Part shown: one piece after another, positions 35,947-49,635 of the stretch | Numbering within the stretch: position 1 is the stretch's first letter | Layout: the number at the start of each line of letters is the position of its first letter | DNA from: Hippasteria phrygiana | Lineage: Eukaryota; Echinodermata; Asteroidea; Valvatida; Goniasteridae | Direction of reading: 5' to 3' | Length of the DNA stretch: 64,000 bases | Assembly (NCBI GenBank): GCA_037893225.1 | Contig: JAZGUH010000373.1 | Coordinates: forward strand, 124,001 to 188,000 | Notes under the pieces: model-generated | The model's input: the letters and a program-made list of their open reading frames with translations, nothing else | Database searches by the model: none | What the model was told of the DNA's origin: nothing | Made by a program: the position numbers and the translations under genes

Positions 35947-38900
35947 CCAGGGAATTTGACATGCATGGAGCAATAAATAGACGGTAACATGTACACAGAT
36001 GTTGGCCGGAAAGAAAATAAACATTGCGAGGTTTGAATTTTCTCCACAAGTTTTAACTCTAAGAAGCCGCCGATAATTGCAACATGTAGCGCCAGATCTA
36101 AGCTATCCATACATGTCAAAATTACTGAATTTGGTTGATATTTCATGCAATTATAAATGAGTAAAGCAAGTCCATACCCCAGGGAATTTGACATGCATGG
36201 AGCAATAAATAGACGGTAACATGTACACAGATGTTGGCCGGAAAGAAAATAAACATTGCGAGGTTTGAATTTTCTCCACAAGTTTTAACTCTAGGAAGCC
36301 GCCGATGATTGCAACATGTAGCGACAGATCTAAGCTATCCATACATGTCAAAATTACTGTATTTGGTTGATATTTCATGCAATTATGAATGAGTAGAGCA
36401 AGTCCATACCCCAGGGAATTTGACAGGCATGGAGCAATAAATAGAAGGTAATATGCACACAGATGTTGGCCGGAAAGAAAATACACATTGCGAGGTTTGA
36501 ATTTTCTCCACAAGTGTTAACTCTAAGAAGCCGCCGATAATTGCAACATGTAGCGCCAGATCTAAGCTATGCATACATGTCAAAATTACTGAATTTGGTT
36601 GATATTTCATGCAATTATGAATGAGTAAAGCAAGTCCATACCCCAGGGAATTTGACATGCATGGAGCAATAAATAGACGGTAACATGTACACAGATGTTG
36701 GCCGGAAAGAAAATAAACATTGCGAGGTTTGAATTTTCTCCACAAGTGTTAACTCTAAGAAGCCGCCGATAATTGCAACATGTAGCGCCAGATCTAAGCT
36801 ATCCATACATGTCAAAATTACTGAATTTGGTTGATATTTCATGCAATTATGAATGAGTAAAGCAAGTCCATACCCCAGGGAATTTGACAGGCATGGAGCA
36901 ATAAATAGAAGGTAATATGCACACAGATGTTGGCCGGAAAGAAAATAAACATTGCGAGGTTTGAATTTTCTCCACAAGTTTTAACTCTAGGAAGCCGCCG
37001 ATGATTGCAACATGTAGCGCCAGATCTAAGCTATCCATACATGTCAAAATTACTGAATTTGGTTGATATTTCATGCAATTATGAATGAGTAAAGCAAGTC
37101 CATACCCCAGGGAATTTGACATGCATGGAGCAATAAATAGACGGTAACATGTACACAGATGTTGGCCGGAAAGAAAATAAACCTTTTCGAGGTTTGAATT
37201 TTCTCCACAAGTGTTAACTCTAAGAAGCCGCCGATAATTGCAACATGTAGCGCCAGATCTAAGCTATCCATACATGTCAAAATTACTGAATTTGGTTGAT
37301 ATTTCATGCAATTATGAATGAGTAAAGCAAGTCCATACCCCAGGGAATTTGACATGCATGGAGCAATAAATAGACGGTAACATGTACACAGATGTTGGCC
37401 GGAAAGAAAATAAACATTGCGAGGTTTGAATTTTCTCCACAAGTTTTAACTCTAGGAAGCCGCCGATGATTGCAACATGTAGCGCCAGATCTAAGCTATC
37501 CATACATGTCAAAATTACTGTATTTGGTTGATATTTCATGCAATTATGAATGAGTAGAGCAAGTCCATACCCCAGGGAATTTGACAGGCATGGAGCAATA
37601 AATAGAAGGTAATATGGACACAGATGTTGGCCGGAAAGAAAATAAACATTGCGAGGTTTGAATTTTCTCCACAAGTTTTAACTCTAAGAAGCCGCCGATA
37701 ATTGCAACATGTAGCGCCAGATCTAAGCTATCCATACATGTCAAAATTACTGAATTTGGTTGATATTTCATGCAATTATGAATGAGTAAAGCAAGTCCAT
37801 ACCCCAGGGAATTTGACATGCATGGAGCAATAAATAGACAGTAACATGTACACAGATGTTGGCCGGAAAGAAAATAAACATTGCGAGGTTTGAATTTTCT
37901 CCACAAGTGTTAACTCTAAGAAGCCGCCGATAATTGCAACATGTAGCGCCAGATCTAAGCTATCCATACATGTCAAAATTACTGAATTTGGTTGATATTT
38001 CATGCAATTATAAATGAGTAAAGCAAGTCCATACCCCAGGGAATTTGACATGCATGGAGCAATAAATAGACGGTAACATGTACACAGATGTTGGCCGGAA
38101 AGAAAATAAACATTGCGAGGTTTGAATTTTCTCCACAAGTTTTAACTCTAGGAAGCCGCCGATGATTGCAACATGTAGCGACAGATCTAAGCTATCCATA
38201 CATGTCAAAATTACTGTATTTGGTTGATATTTCATGCAATTATGAATGAGTAGAGCAAGTCCATACCCCAGGGAATTTGACAGGCATGGAGCAATAAATA
38301 GAAGGTAATATGCACACAGATGTTGGCCGGAAAGAAAATACACATTGCGAGGTTTGAATTTTCTCCACAAGTGTTAACTCTAAGAAGCCGCCGATAATTG
38401 CAACATGTAGCGCCAGATCTAAGCTATGCATACATGTCAAAATTACTGAATTTGGTTGATATTTCATGCAATTATGAATGAGTAAAGCAAGTCCATACCC
38501 CAGGGAATTTGACATGCATGGAGCAATAAATAGACGGTAACATGTACACAGATGTTGGCCGGAAAGAAAATAAACATTGCGAGGTTTGAATTTTCTCCAC
38601 AAGTGTTAACTCTAAGAAGCCGCCGATAATTGCAACATGTAGCGCCAGATCTAAGCTATCCATACATGTCAAAAGTACTGAATTTGGTTGATATTTCATG
38701 CAATTATGAATGAGTAAAGCAAGTCCATACCCCAGGGAATTTGACATGCATGGAGCAATAAATAGACGGTAACATGTACACAGATGTTGGCCGGAAAGAA
38801 AATAAACATTGCGAGGTTTGAATTTTCTCCACAAGTTTTAACTCTAAGAAGCCGCCGATAATTGCAACATGTAGCGCCAGATCTAAGCTATCCATACATG

Positions 38901-38963
38901 TCAAAATTACTGAATTTGGTTGATATTTCATGCAATTATGAATGAGTAAAGCAAGTCCATACC
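35947..38963 (+). repeat. HOR block G, copy 2 (13-mer, 3017 bp)
   Basis: It repeats copy 1, including tatggac (37572), gacagtaac (37804), T176G (38500) and both anchor cassettes (36179, 38036). It is 1 bp longer because of the 233-bp monomer at 37107. Its last monomer (38732) has A116/A129 and gtaaagc. Apart from these places I found no differences over about 3 kb. Confidence 0.92.
37107..37339 (+). repeat. Unique 233-bp monomer
   Basis: Where other monomers read aaacattgcgagg this one reads aaaccttttcgagg near 37181-37193, a net gain of 1 bp with several clustered substitutions. Its counterpart in block G copy 1 (34091) is normal. It is the only +1 monomer in the window, so it is either a single mutational event after the block G duplication or a sequencing error. 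Confidence 0.95.
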
Positions 38964-40123
38964 CCAGGGAATTTGACATGCATGGAGCAATAAATAGACG
39001 GTAACATGTACACAGATGTTGGCCGGAAAGAAAATAAACATTGCGAGGTTTGAATTTTCTCCACAAGTTTTAACTCTAGGAAGCCGCCGATGATTGCAAC
39101 ATGTAGCGCCAGATCTAAGCTATCCATACATGTCAAAATTACTGTATTTGGTTGATATTTCATGCAATTATGAATGAGTAGAGCAAGTCCATACCCCAGG
39201 GAATTTGACAGGCATGGAGCAACAAATAGAAGGTAATATGCACACAGATATTGGCCGGAAAGAAAATAAACATTGCGAGGTTTGAATTTTCTCCACAAGT
39301 TTTAACTCTAGGAAGCCGCCGATGATTGCAACATGTAGCGCCAGATCTAAGCTATCCATACATGTCAAAATTACTGCATTTGGTTGATATTTCATGCAAT
39401 TATGAAAGAATAAAGCAAGTCCATACCCCAGGGAATTTGACAGGCATGGAGCAATAAATAGACGGTAACATGTACACAGATGTTGGCCGGAAAGAAAATG
39501 AACATTGCGAGGTTTGAATTTTCTCCACAAGTTTTAACTCTAAGAAGCCGCCGATAATTGCAACATGTAGCGCCAGATCTAAGTTATCCATACATGTCAA
39601 AATTACTGAATTTGGTTGATATTTCATGCAATTATGAATGAGTAAAGCAAGTCCATACCCCAGGGAATTTGACATGCATGGAGCAATAAATAGAAGGTAA
39701 TATGCACACAGATGTTGGCCGGAAAGAAAATAAACATTGCGAGGTTTGAATTTTCTCCACAAGTGTTAACTCTAAGAAGCCGCCGATAATTGCAACATGT
39801 AGCGCCAGATCTAAGCTATCCATACATGTCAAAATTACTGAATTTGGTTGATATTTCATGCAATTATGAATGAGTAAAGCAAGTCCATACCCCAGGGAAT
39901 TTGACATGCATGGAGCAATAAATAGACGGTAACATGTACACAGATGTTGGCCGGAAAGAAAATAAACATTGCGAGGTTTGAATTTTCTCCACAAGTGTTA
40001 ACTCTAAGAAGCCGCCGATAATTGCAACATGTAGCGCCAGATCTAAGCTATCCATACATGTCAAAATTACTGAATTTGGTTGATATTTCATGCAATTATG
40101 AATGAGTAAAGCAAGTCCATACC
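38964..40123 (+). repeat. HOR block H, 5-mer unit (1160 bp)
   Basis: Order: alpha-T106/G116 with A182T and A218G (38964), a beta monomer with G55A (cagatattgg, 39196), an alpha with A73G and G16 (39428), beta-front G106 (39660) and alpha-G106 (39892). The tail of 39196 carries gaaagaataaag. The unit recurs at 40124. One private SNP is gcaacaaat near 39222. Confidence 0.9.
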
Positions 40124-42211
40124 CCAGGGAATTTGACATGCATGGAGCAATAAATAGACGGTAACATGTACACAGATGTTGGCCGGAAAGAAAATAAACA
40201 TTGCGAGGTTTGAATTTTCTCCACAAGTTTTAACTCTAGGAAGCCGCCGATGATTGCAACATGTAGCGCCAGATCTAAGCTATCCATACATGTCAAAATT
40301 ACTGTATTTGGTTGATATTTCATGCAATTATGAATGAGTAGAGCAAGTCCATACCCCAGGGAATTTGACAGGCATGGAGCAATAAATAGAAGGTAATATG
40401 CACACAGATATTGGCCGGAAAGAAAATAAACATTGCGAGGTTTGAATTTTCTCCACAAGTTTTAACTCTAGGAAGCCGCCGATGATTGCAACATGTAGCG
40501 CCAGATCTAAGCTATCCATACATGTCAAAATTACTGCATTTGGTTGATATTTCATGCAATTATGAAAGAATAAAGCAAGTCCATACCCCAGGGAATTTGA
40601 CAGGCATGGAGCAATAAATAGACGGTAACATGTACACAGATGTTGGCCGGAAAGAAAATGAACATTGCGAGGTTTGAATTTTCTCCACAAGTTTTAACTC
40701 TAAGAAGCCGCCGATAATTGCAACATGTAGCGCCAGATCTAAGTTATCCATACATGTCAAAATTACTGAATTTGGTTGATATTTCATGCAATTATGAATG
40801 AGTAAAGCAAGTCCATACCCCAGGGAATTTGACATGCATGGAGCAATAAATAGAAGGTAATATGCACACAGATGTTGGCCGGAAAGAAAATAAACATTGC
40901 GAGGTTTGAATTTTCTCCACAAGTGTTAACTCTAAGAAGCCGCCGATAATTGCAACATGTAGCGCCAGATCTAAGCTATCCATACATGTCAAAATTACTG
41001 AATTTGGTTGATATTTCATGCAATTATGAATGAGTAAAGCAAGTCCATACCCCAGGGAATTTGACATGCATGGAGCAATAAATAGACGGTAACATGTACA
41101 CAGATGTTGGCCGGAAAGAAAATAAACATTGCGAGGTTTGAATTTTCTCCACAAGTGTTAACTCTAAGAAGCCGCCGATAATTGCAACATGTAGCGCCAG
41201 ATCTAAGCTATCCATACATGTCAAAATTACTGAATTTGGTTGATATTTCATGCAATTATAAATGAGTAAAGCAAGTCCATACCCCAGGGAATTTGACATG
41301 CATGGAGCAATAAATAGACGGTAATATGCACACAGATGTTGGCCGGAAAGAAAATACACATTGCGAGGTTTGAATTTTCTCCACAAGTGTTAACTCTAAG
41401 AAGCCGCCGATAATTGCAACATGTAGCGCCAGATCTAAGCTATCCATACATGTCAAAATTACTGAATTTGGTTGATATTTCATGCAATTATGAATGAGTA
41501 GAGCAAGTCCATACCCCAGGGAATTTGACAGGCATGGAGCAATAAATAGAAGGTAATATGCACACAGATATTGGCCGGAAAGAAAATAAACATTGCGAGG
41601 TTTGAATTTTCTCCACAAGTTTTAACTCTAGGAAGCCGCCGATGATTGCAACATGTAGCGCCAGATCTAAGCTATCCATACATGTCAAAATTACTGAATT
41701 TGGTTGATATTTCATGCAATTATAAATGAGTAAAGCAAGTCCATACCCCAGGGAATTTGACATGCATGGAGCAATAAATAGACGGTAACATGTACACAGA
41801 TGTTGGCCGGAAAGAAAATAAACATTGCGAGGTTTGAATTTTCTCCACAAGTGTTAACTCTAAGAAGCCGCCGATAATTGCAACATGTAGCGCCAGATCT
41901 AAGCTATCCATACATGTCAAAAGTACTGAATTTGGTTGATATTTCATGCAATTATGAATGAGTAAAGCAAGTCCATACCCCAGGGAATTTGACATGCATG
42001 GAGCAATAAATAGACGGTAACATGTACACAGATGTTGGCCGGAAAGAAAATAAACATTGCGAGGTTTGAATTTTCTCCACAAGTTTTAACTCTAAGAAGC
42101 CGCCGATAATTGCAACATGTAGCGCCAGATCTAAGCTATCCATACATGTCAAAATTACTGAATTTGGTTGATATTTCATGCAATTATGAATGAGTAAAGC
42201 AAGTCCATACC
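40124..42211 (+). repeat. HOR block H, 9-mer copy 1 (2088 bp)
   Basis: It begins with the same five monomers as 38964-40123 and adds four: an alpha-front monomer with tatgcac and A74C (41284), the G55A beta type again (41516), alpha (41748) with T176G, and alpha-T106 (41980). The whole 9-mer is repeated at 42212 and, in part, at 44300. Confidence 0.92.
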
Positions 42212-44299
42212 CCAGGGAATTTGACATGCATGGAGCAATAAATAGACGGTAACATGTACACAGATGTTGGCCGGAAAGAAAATAAACATTGCGAGGTTTG
42301 AATTTTCTCCACAAGTTTTAACTCTAGGAAGCCGCCGATGATTGCAACATGTAGCGCCAGATCTAAGCTATCCATACATGTCAAAATTACTGTATTTGGT
42401 TGATATTTCATGCAATTATGAATGAGTAGAGCAAGTCCATACCCCAGGGAATTTGACAGGCATGGAGCAATAAATAGAAGGTAATATGCACACAGATATT
42501 GGCCGGAAAGAAAATAAACATTGCGAGGTTTGAATTTTCTCCACAAGTTTTAACTCTAGGAAGCCGCCGATGATTGCAACATGTAGCGCCAGATCTAAGC
42601 TATCCATACATGTCAAAATTACTGCATTTGGTTGATATTTCATGCAATTATGAAAGAATAAAGCAAGTCCATACCCCAGGGAATTTGACAGGCATGGAGC
42701 AATAAATAGACGGTAACATGTACACAGATGTTGGCCGGAAAGAAAATGAACATTGCGAGGTTTGAATTTTCTCCACAAGTTTTAACTCTAAGAAGCCGCC
42801 GATAATTGCAACATGTAGCGCCAGATCTAAGTTATCCATACATGTCAAAATTACTGAATTTGGTTGATATTTCATGCAATTATGAATGAGTAAAGCAAGT
42901 CCATACCCCAGGGAATTTGACATGCATGGAGCAATAAATAGAAGGTAATATGCACACAGATGTTGGCCGGAAAGAAAATAAACATTGCGAGGTTTGAATT
43001 TTCTCCACAAGTGTTAACTCTAAGAAGCCGCCGATAATTGCAACATGTAGCGCCAGATCTAAGCTATCCATACATGTCAAAATTACTGAATTTGGTTGAT
43101 ATTTCATGCAATTATGAATGAGTAAAGCAAGTCCATACCCCAGGGAATTTGACATGCATGGAGCAATAAATAGACGGTAACATGTACACAGATGTTGGCC
43201 GGAAAGAAAATAAACATTGCGAGGTTTGAATTTTCTCCACAAGTGTTAACTCTAAGAAGCCGCCGATAATTGCAACATGTAGCGCCAGATCTAAGCTATC
43301 CATACATGTCAAAATTACTGAATTTGGTTGATATTTCATGCAATTATAAATGAGTAAAGCAAGTCCATACCCCAGGGAATTTGACATGCATGGAGCAATA
43401 AATAGACGGTAATATGCACACAGATGTTGGCCGGAAAGAAAATACACATTGCGAGGTTTGAATTTTTTCCACAAGTGTTAACTCTAAGAAGCCGCCGATA
43501 ATTGCAACATGTAGCGCCAGATCTAAGCTATCCATACATGTCAAAATTACTGAATTTGGTTGATATTTCATGCAATTATGAATGAGTAGAGCAAGTCCAT
43601 ACCCCAGGGAATTTGACAGGCATGGAGCAATAAATAGAAGGTAATATGCACACAGATATTGGCCGGAAAGAAAATAAACATTGCGAGGTTTGAATTTTCT
43701 CCACAAGTTTTAACTCTAGGAAGCCGCCGATGATTGCAACATGTAGCGCCAGATCTAAGCTATCCATACATGTCAAAATTACTGAATTTGGTTGATATTT
43801 CATGCAATTATAAATGAGTAAAGCAAGTCCATACCCCAGGGAATTTGACATGCATGGAGCAATAAATAGACGGTAACATGTACACAGATGTTGGCCGGAA
43901 AGAAAATAAACATTGCGAGGTTTGAATTTTCTCCACAAGTGTTAACTCTAAGAAGCCGCCGATAATTGCAACATGTAGCGCCAGATCTAAGCTATCCATA
44001 CATGTCAAAAGTACTGAATTTGGTTGATATTTCATGCAATTATGAATGAGTAAAGCAAGTCCATACCCCAGGGAATTTGACATGCATGGAGCAATAAATA
44101 GACGGTAACATGTACACAGATGTTGGCCGGAAAGAAAATAAACATTGCGAGGTTTGAATTTTCTCCACAAGTTTTAACTCTAAGAAGCCGCCGATAATTG
44201 CAACATGTAGCGCCAGATCTAAGCTATCCATACATGTCAAAATTACTGAATTTGGTTGATATTTCATGCAATTATGAATGAGTAAAGCAAGTCCATACC
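42212..44299 (+). repeat. HOR block H, 9-mer copy 2 (2088 bp)
   Basis: Same order as copy 1, with G55A monomers at 42444 and 43604 and A73G at 42676. The only difference noted is a C to T giving gaattttttcc near 43467. Confidence 0.92.
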
Positions 44300-45691
44300 C
44301 CAGGGAATTTGACATGCATGGAGCAATAAATAGACGGTAACATGTACACAGATGTTGGCCGGAAAGAAAATAAACATTGCGAGGTTTGAATTTTCTCCAC
44401 AAGTTTTAACTCTAGGAAGCCGCCGATGATTGCAACATGTAGCGCCAGATCTAAGCTATCCATACATGTCAAAATTACTGTATTTGGTTGATATTTCATG
44501 CAATTATGAATGAGTAGAGCAAGTCCATACCCCAGGGAATTTGACAGGCATGGAGCAATAAATAGAAGGTAATATGCACACAGATATTGGCCGGAAAGAA
44601 AATAAACATTGCGAGGTTTGAATTTTCTCCACAAGTTTTAACTCTAGGAAGCCGCCGATGATTGCAACATGTAGCGCCAGATCTAAGCTATCCATACATG
44701 TCAAAATTACTGCATTTGGTTGATATTTCATGCAATTATGAAAGAATAAAGCAAGTCCATACCCCAGGGAATTTGACAGGCATGGAGCAATAAATAGACG
44801 GTAACATGTACACAGATGTTGGCCGGAAAGAAAATGAACATTGCGAGGTTTGAATTTTCTCCACAAGTTTTAACTCTAAGAAGCCGCCGATAATTGCAAC
44901 ATGTAGCGCCAGATCTAAGTTATCCATACATGTCAAAATTACTGAATTTGGTTGATATTTCATGCAATTATGAATGAGTAAAGCAAGTCCATACCCCAGG
45001 GAATTTGACATGCATGGAGCAATAAATAGAAGGTAATATGCACACAGATGTTGGCCGGAAAGAAAATAAACATTGCGAGGTTTGAATTTTCTCCACAAGT
45101 GTTAACTCTAAGAAGCCGCCGATAATTGCAACATGTAGCGCCAGATCTAAGCTATCCATACATGTCAAAATTACTGAATTTGGTTGATATTTCATGCAAT
45201 TATGAATGAGTAAAGCAAGTCCATACCCCAGGGAATTTGACATGCATGGAGCAATAAATAGACGGTAACATGTACACAGATGTTGGCCGGAAAGAAAATA
45301 AACATTGCGAGGTTTGAATTTTCTCCACAAGTGTTAACTCTAAGAAGCCGCCGATAATTGCAACATGTAGCGACAGATCTAAGCTATCCATACATGTCAA
45401 AATTACTGAATTTGGTTGATATTTCATGCAATTATAAATGAGTAAAGCAAGTCCATACCCCAGGGAATTTGACATGCATGGAGCAATAAATAGACGGTAA
45501 TATGCACACAGATGTTGGCCGGAAAGAAAATACACATTGCGAGGTTTGAATTTTCTCCACAAGTGTTAACTCTAAGAAGCCGCCGATAATTGCAACATGT
45601 AGCGCCAGATCTAAGCTATCCATACATGTCAAAATTACTGAATTTGGTTGATATTTCATGCAATTATGAATGAGTAGAGCAAGTCCATACC
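44300..45691 (+). repeat. HOR block H, 9-mer copy 3 (six monomers)
   Basis: The first six monomers match copies 1 and 2, with a private C146A (gcgacag) in the 45228 monomer. After 45460 the register jumps: 45692 onward matches 44532 onward, not 43604 onward. Confidence 0.88.
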
Positions 45692-46387
45692 CCAGGGAAT
45701 TTGACAGGCATGGAGCAATAAATAGAAGGTAATATGCACACAGATATTGGCCGGAAAGAAAATAAACATTGCGAGGTTTGAATTTTCTCCACAAGTTTTA
45801 ACTCTAGGAAGCCGCCGATGATTGCAACATGTAGCGCCAGATCTAAGCTATCCATACATGTCAAAATTACTGCATTTGGTTGATATTTCATGCAATTATG
45901 AAAGAATAAAGCAAGTCCATACCCCAGGGAATTTGACAGGCATGGAGCAATAAATAGACGGTAACATGTACACAGATGTTGGCCGGAAAGAAAATGAACA
46001 TTGCGAGGTTTGAATTTTCTCCACAAGTTTTAACTCTAAGAAGCCGCCGATAATTGCAACATGTAGCGCCAGATCTAAGTTATCCATACATGTCAAAATT
46101 ACTGAATTTGGTTGATATTTCATGCAATTATGAATGAGTAAAGCAAGTCCATACCCCAGGGAATTTGACATGCATGGAGCAATAAATAGAAGGTAATATG
46201 CACACAGATGTTGGCCGGAAAGAAAATAAACATTGCGAGGTTTGAATTTTCTCCACAAGTGTTAACTCTAAGAAGCCGCCGATAATTGCAACATGTAGCG
46301 CCAGATCTAAGCTATCCATACATGTCAAAATTACTGAATTTGGTTGATATTTCATGCAATTATGAATGAGTAAAGCAAGTCCATACC
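45692..46387 (+). repeat. Register-shifted tail of block H (three monomers)
   Basis: The monomers at 45692 (G55A, A182C, gaaagaataaag tail), 45924 (A73G) and 46156 (beta-front) repeat those at 44532, 44764 and 44996, a spacing of 1160 bp rather than 2088. The switch is an unequal-exchange junction between 45642 and 45872, where both possible parent monomers are identical. Confidence 0.82.
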
Positions 46388-47315
46388 CCAGGGAATTTGA
46401 CATGCATGGAGCAATAAATAGACGGTAACATGTACACAGATGTTGGCCGGAAAGAAAATAAACATTGCGAGGTTTGAATTTTCTCCACAAGTGTTAACTC
46501 TAAGAAGCCGCCGATAATTGCAACATGTAGCGCCAGATCTAAGCTATCCATACATGTCAAAATTACTGAATTTGGTTGATATTTCATGCAATTATAAATG
46601 AGTAAAGCAAGTCCATACCCCAGGGAATTTGACATGCATGGAGCAATAAATAGACGGTAACATGTACACAGATGTTGGCCGGAAAGAAAATAAACATTGC
46701 GAGGTTTGAATTTTCTCCACAAGTTTTAACTCTAGGAAGCCGCCGATGATTGCAACATGTAGCGACAGATCTAAGCTATCCATACATGTCAAAATTACTG
46801 TATTTGGTTGATATTTCATGCAATTATGAATGAGTAGAGCAAGTCCATACCCCAGGGAATTTGACAGGCATGGAGCAATAAATAGAAGGTAATATGCACA
46901 CAGATGTTGGCCGGAAAGAAAATACACATTGCGAGGTTTGAATTTTCTCCACAAGTGTTAACTCTAAGAAGCCGCCGATAATTGCAACATGTAGCGCCAG
47001 ATCTAAGCTATGCATACATGTCAAAATTACTGAATTTGGTTGATATTTCATGCAATTATAAATGAGTAAAGCAAGTCCATACCCCAGGGAATTTGACATG
47101 CATGGAGCAATAAATAGACGGTAACATGTACACAGATGTTGGCCGGAAAGAAAATAAACATTGCGAGGTTTGAATTTTCTCCACAAGTGTTAACTCTAAG
47201 AAGCCGCCGATAATTGCAACATGTAGCGCCAGATCTAAGCTATCCATACATGTCAAAAGTACTGAATTCGGTTGATATTTCATGCAATTATGAATGAGTA
47301 AAGCAAGTCCATACC

Positions 47316-49403
47316 CCAGGGAATTTGACAGGCATGGAGCAATACATAAAAGGTAATCTGCACACAGATGGTGGCCGGAAAGAAAATAAACATTGCGAGG
47401 TTTGAATTTTCTCCACAAGTTTTAACTCTAGGAAGCCGCCGATGATTGCAACATGTAGCGCCAGATCTAAGCTATCCATACATGTCAAAATTACTGCATT
47501 TGGTTGATATTTCATGCAATTATGAATGAGTAAAGCAAGTCCATACCCCAGGGAATTTGACATGCATGGAGCAATAAATAGACGGTAACATGTACACAGA
47601 TGTTGGCCGGAAAGAAAATAAACATTGCGAGGTTTGAATTTTCTCCTCAAGTGTTAACTCTAAGAAGCCGCCGATAATTGCAACCTGTAGCGCCAGATCT
47701 AAGCTATCCATACATGTCAAAATTACTGAATTTGGTTGATATTTCATGCAATTATGAATGAGTAAAGCAAGTCCATACCCCAGGGAATTTGACATGCATG
47801 GAGCAATAAATAGACGGTAACATGTACACAGATGTTGGCCGGAAAGAAAATAAACATTGCGAGGTTTGAATTTTCTCCACAAGTTTTAACTCTAAGAAGC
47901 CGCCGATAATTGCAACATGTAGCGCCAGATCTAAGCTATCCATACATGTCAAAATTACTGAATTTGGTTGATATTTCATGCAATTATGAATGAGTAAAGC
48001 AAGTCCATACCCCAGGGAATTTGACAGGCATGGAGCAATAAATAAAAGGTAATCTGCACACAGATGGTGGCCGGGAAGAAAATAAACATTGCGAGGTTTG
48101 AATTTTCTCCACAAGTGTTAACTCTAAGAAGCCGCCGATAATTGCAACATGTAGCGCCAGATCTAAGCTATCCATACATGTCAAAATTACTGAATTTGGT
48201 TGATATTTCATGCAATTATGAATGAGTAAAGCAAGTCCATACCCCAGGGAATTTGACAGGCATGGAGCAATAAATAGAAGGTAATATGCACACAGATGTT
48301 GGCCGGAAAGAAAATAAACATTGCGAGGTTTGAATTTTCTCCACAAGTTTTAACTCTAAGAAGCCGCCGATAATTGCAACATGTAGCGCCAGATCTAAGC
48401 TATCCATACATGTCAAAATTACTGAATTTGGTTGATATTTCATGCAATTATGAATGAGTAAAGCAAGTCCATACCCCAGGGAATTTGACAGGCATGGAGC
48501 AATACATAAAAGGTAATCTGCACACAGATGGTGGCCGGAAAGAAAATAAACATTGCGAGGTTTGAATTTTCTCCACAAGTTTTAACTCTAGGAAGCCGCC
48601 GATGATTGCAACATGTAGCGCCAGATCTAAGCTATCCATACATGTCAAAATTACTGCATTTGGTTGATATTTCATGCAATTATGAATGAGTAAAGCAAGT
48701 CCATACCCCAGGGAATTTGACATGCATGGAGCAATAAATAGACGGTAACATGTACACAGATGTTGGCCGGAAAGAAAATAAACATTGCGAGGTTTGAATT
48801 TTCTCCTCAAGTGTTAACTCTAAGAAGCCGCCGATAATTGCAACCTGTAGCGCCAGATCTAAGCTATCGATACATGTCAAAATTACTGAATTTGGTTGAT
48901 ATTTCATGCAATTATGAATGAGTAAAGCAAGTCCATACCCCAGGGAATTTGACATGCATGGAGCAATAAATAGACGGTAACATGTACACAGATGTTGGCC
49001 GGAAAGAAAATAAACATTGCGAGGTTTGAATTTTCTCCACAAGTTTTAACTCTAAGAAGCCGCCGATAATTGCAACATGTAGCGCCAGATCTAAGCTATC
49101 CATACATGTCAAAATTACTGAATTTGGTTGATATTTCATGCAATTATGAATGAGTAAAGCAAGTCCATACCCCAGGGAATTTGACAGGCATGGAGCAATA
49201 AATAAAAGGTAATCTGCACACAGATGGTGGCCGGGAAGAAAATAAACATTGCGAGGTTTGAATTTTCTCCACAAGTGTTAACTCTAAGAAGCCGCCGATA
49301 ATTGCAACATGTAGCGCCAGATCTAAGCTATCCATACATGTCAAAATTACTGAATTTGGTTGATATTTCATGCAATTATGAATGAGTAGAGCAAGTCCAT
49401 ACC
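47316..49403 (+). repeat. 5-mer sub-repeat (1160 bp) inside block I copy 1
   Basis: Gamma-prime (47316), alpha with tcctcaag/A138C (47548), alpha-T106 (47780), gamma (48012) and beta (48244) are followed by the same first four monomers at 48476, 48708, 48940 and 49172. The tcctcaag change (A100T) is restricted to the monomers at 47548, 48708, 50796, 51956 and 53116. It therefore arose and spread only within block I. Confidence 0.88.
49172..49403 (+). repeat. Hybrid monomer (gamma front, anchor-type tail)
   Basis: Most of it is a gamma monomer with A182, but the tail has A218G (gtagagc), which otherwise precedes anchor monomer 2. It is followed by anchor monomer 2 (49404) without anchor monomer 1. 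An exchange between positions 183 and 217 (49354-49388) explains both facts and marks the right edge of block I copy 1. Confidence 0.8.
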
Positions 49404-49635
49404 CCAGGGAATTTGACAGGCATGGAGCAATAAATAGAAGGTAATATGCACACAGATGTTGGCCGGAAAGAAAATACACATTGCGAGGTTTGAATTTTCT
49501 CCACAAGTGTTAACTCTAAGAAGCCGCCGATAATTGCAACATGTAGCGCCAGATCTAAGCTATGCATACATGTCAAAATTACTGAATTTGGTTGATATTT
49601 CATGCAATTATGAATGAGTAAAGCAAGTCCATACC

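Larger units (their letters stand above)
46388..49635 (+). repeat. HOR block I, copy 1 (14-mer, 3248 bp)
   Basis: Fourteen monomers: alpha with G209A tail, anchor cassette (46620-47083), alpha-T176G with GAATTC (47084), then two rounds of a gamma-prime, alpha with tcctcaag and A138C, alpha-T106, gamma motif (47316 and 48476). The first round ends in a beta monomer (48244), the second in a lone anchor monomer 2 (49404). Thirteen of the fourteen recur at 49636. One SNP against copy 2 is at 48869 (ctatcgat). Confidence 0.92.
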
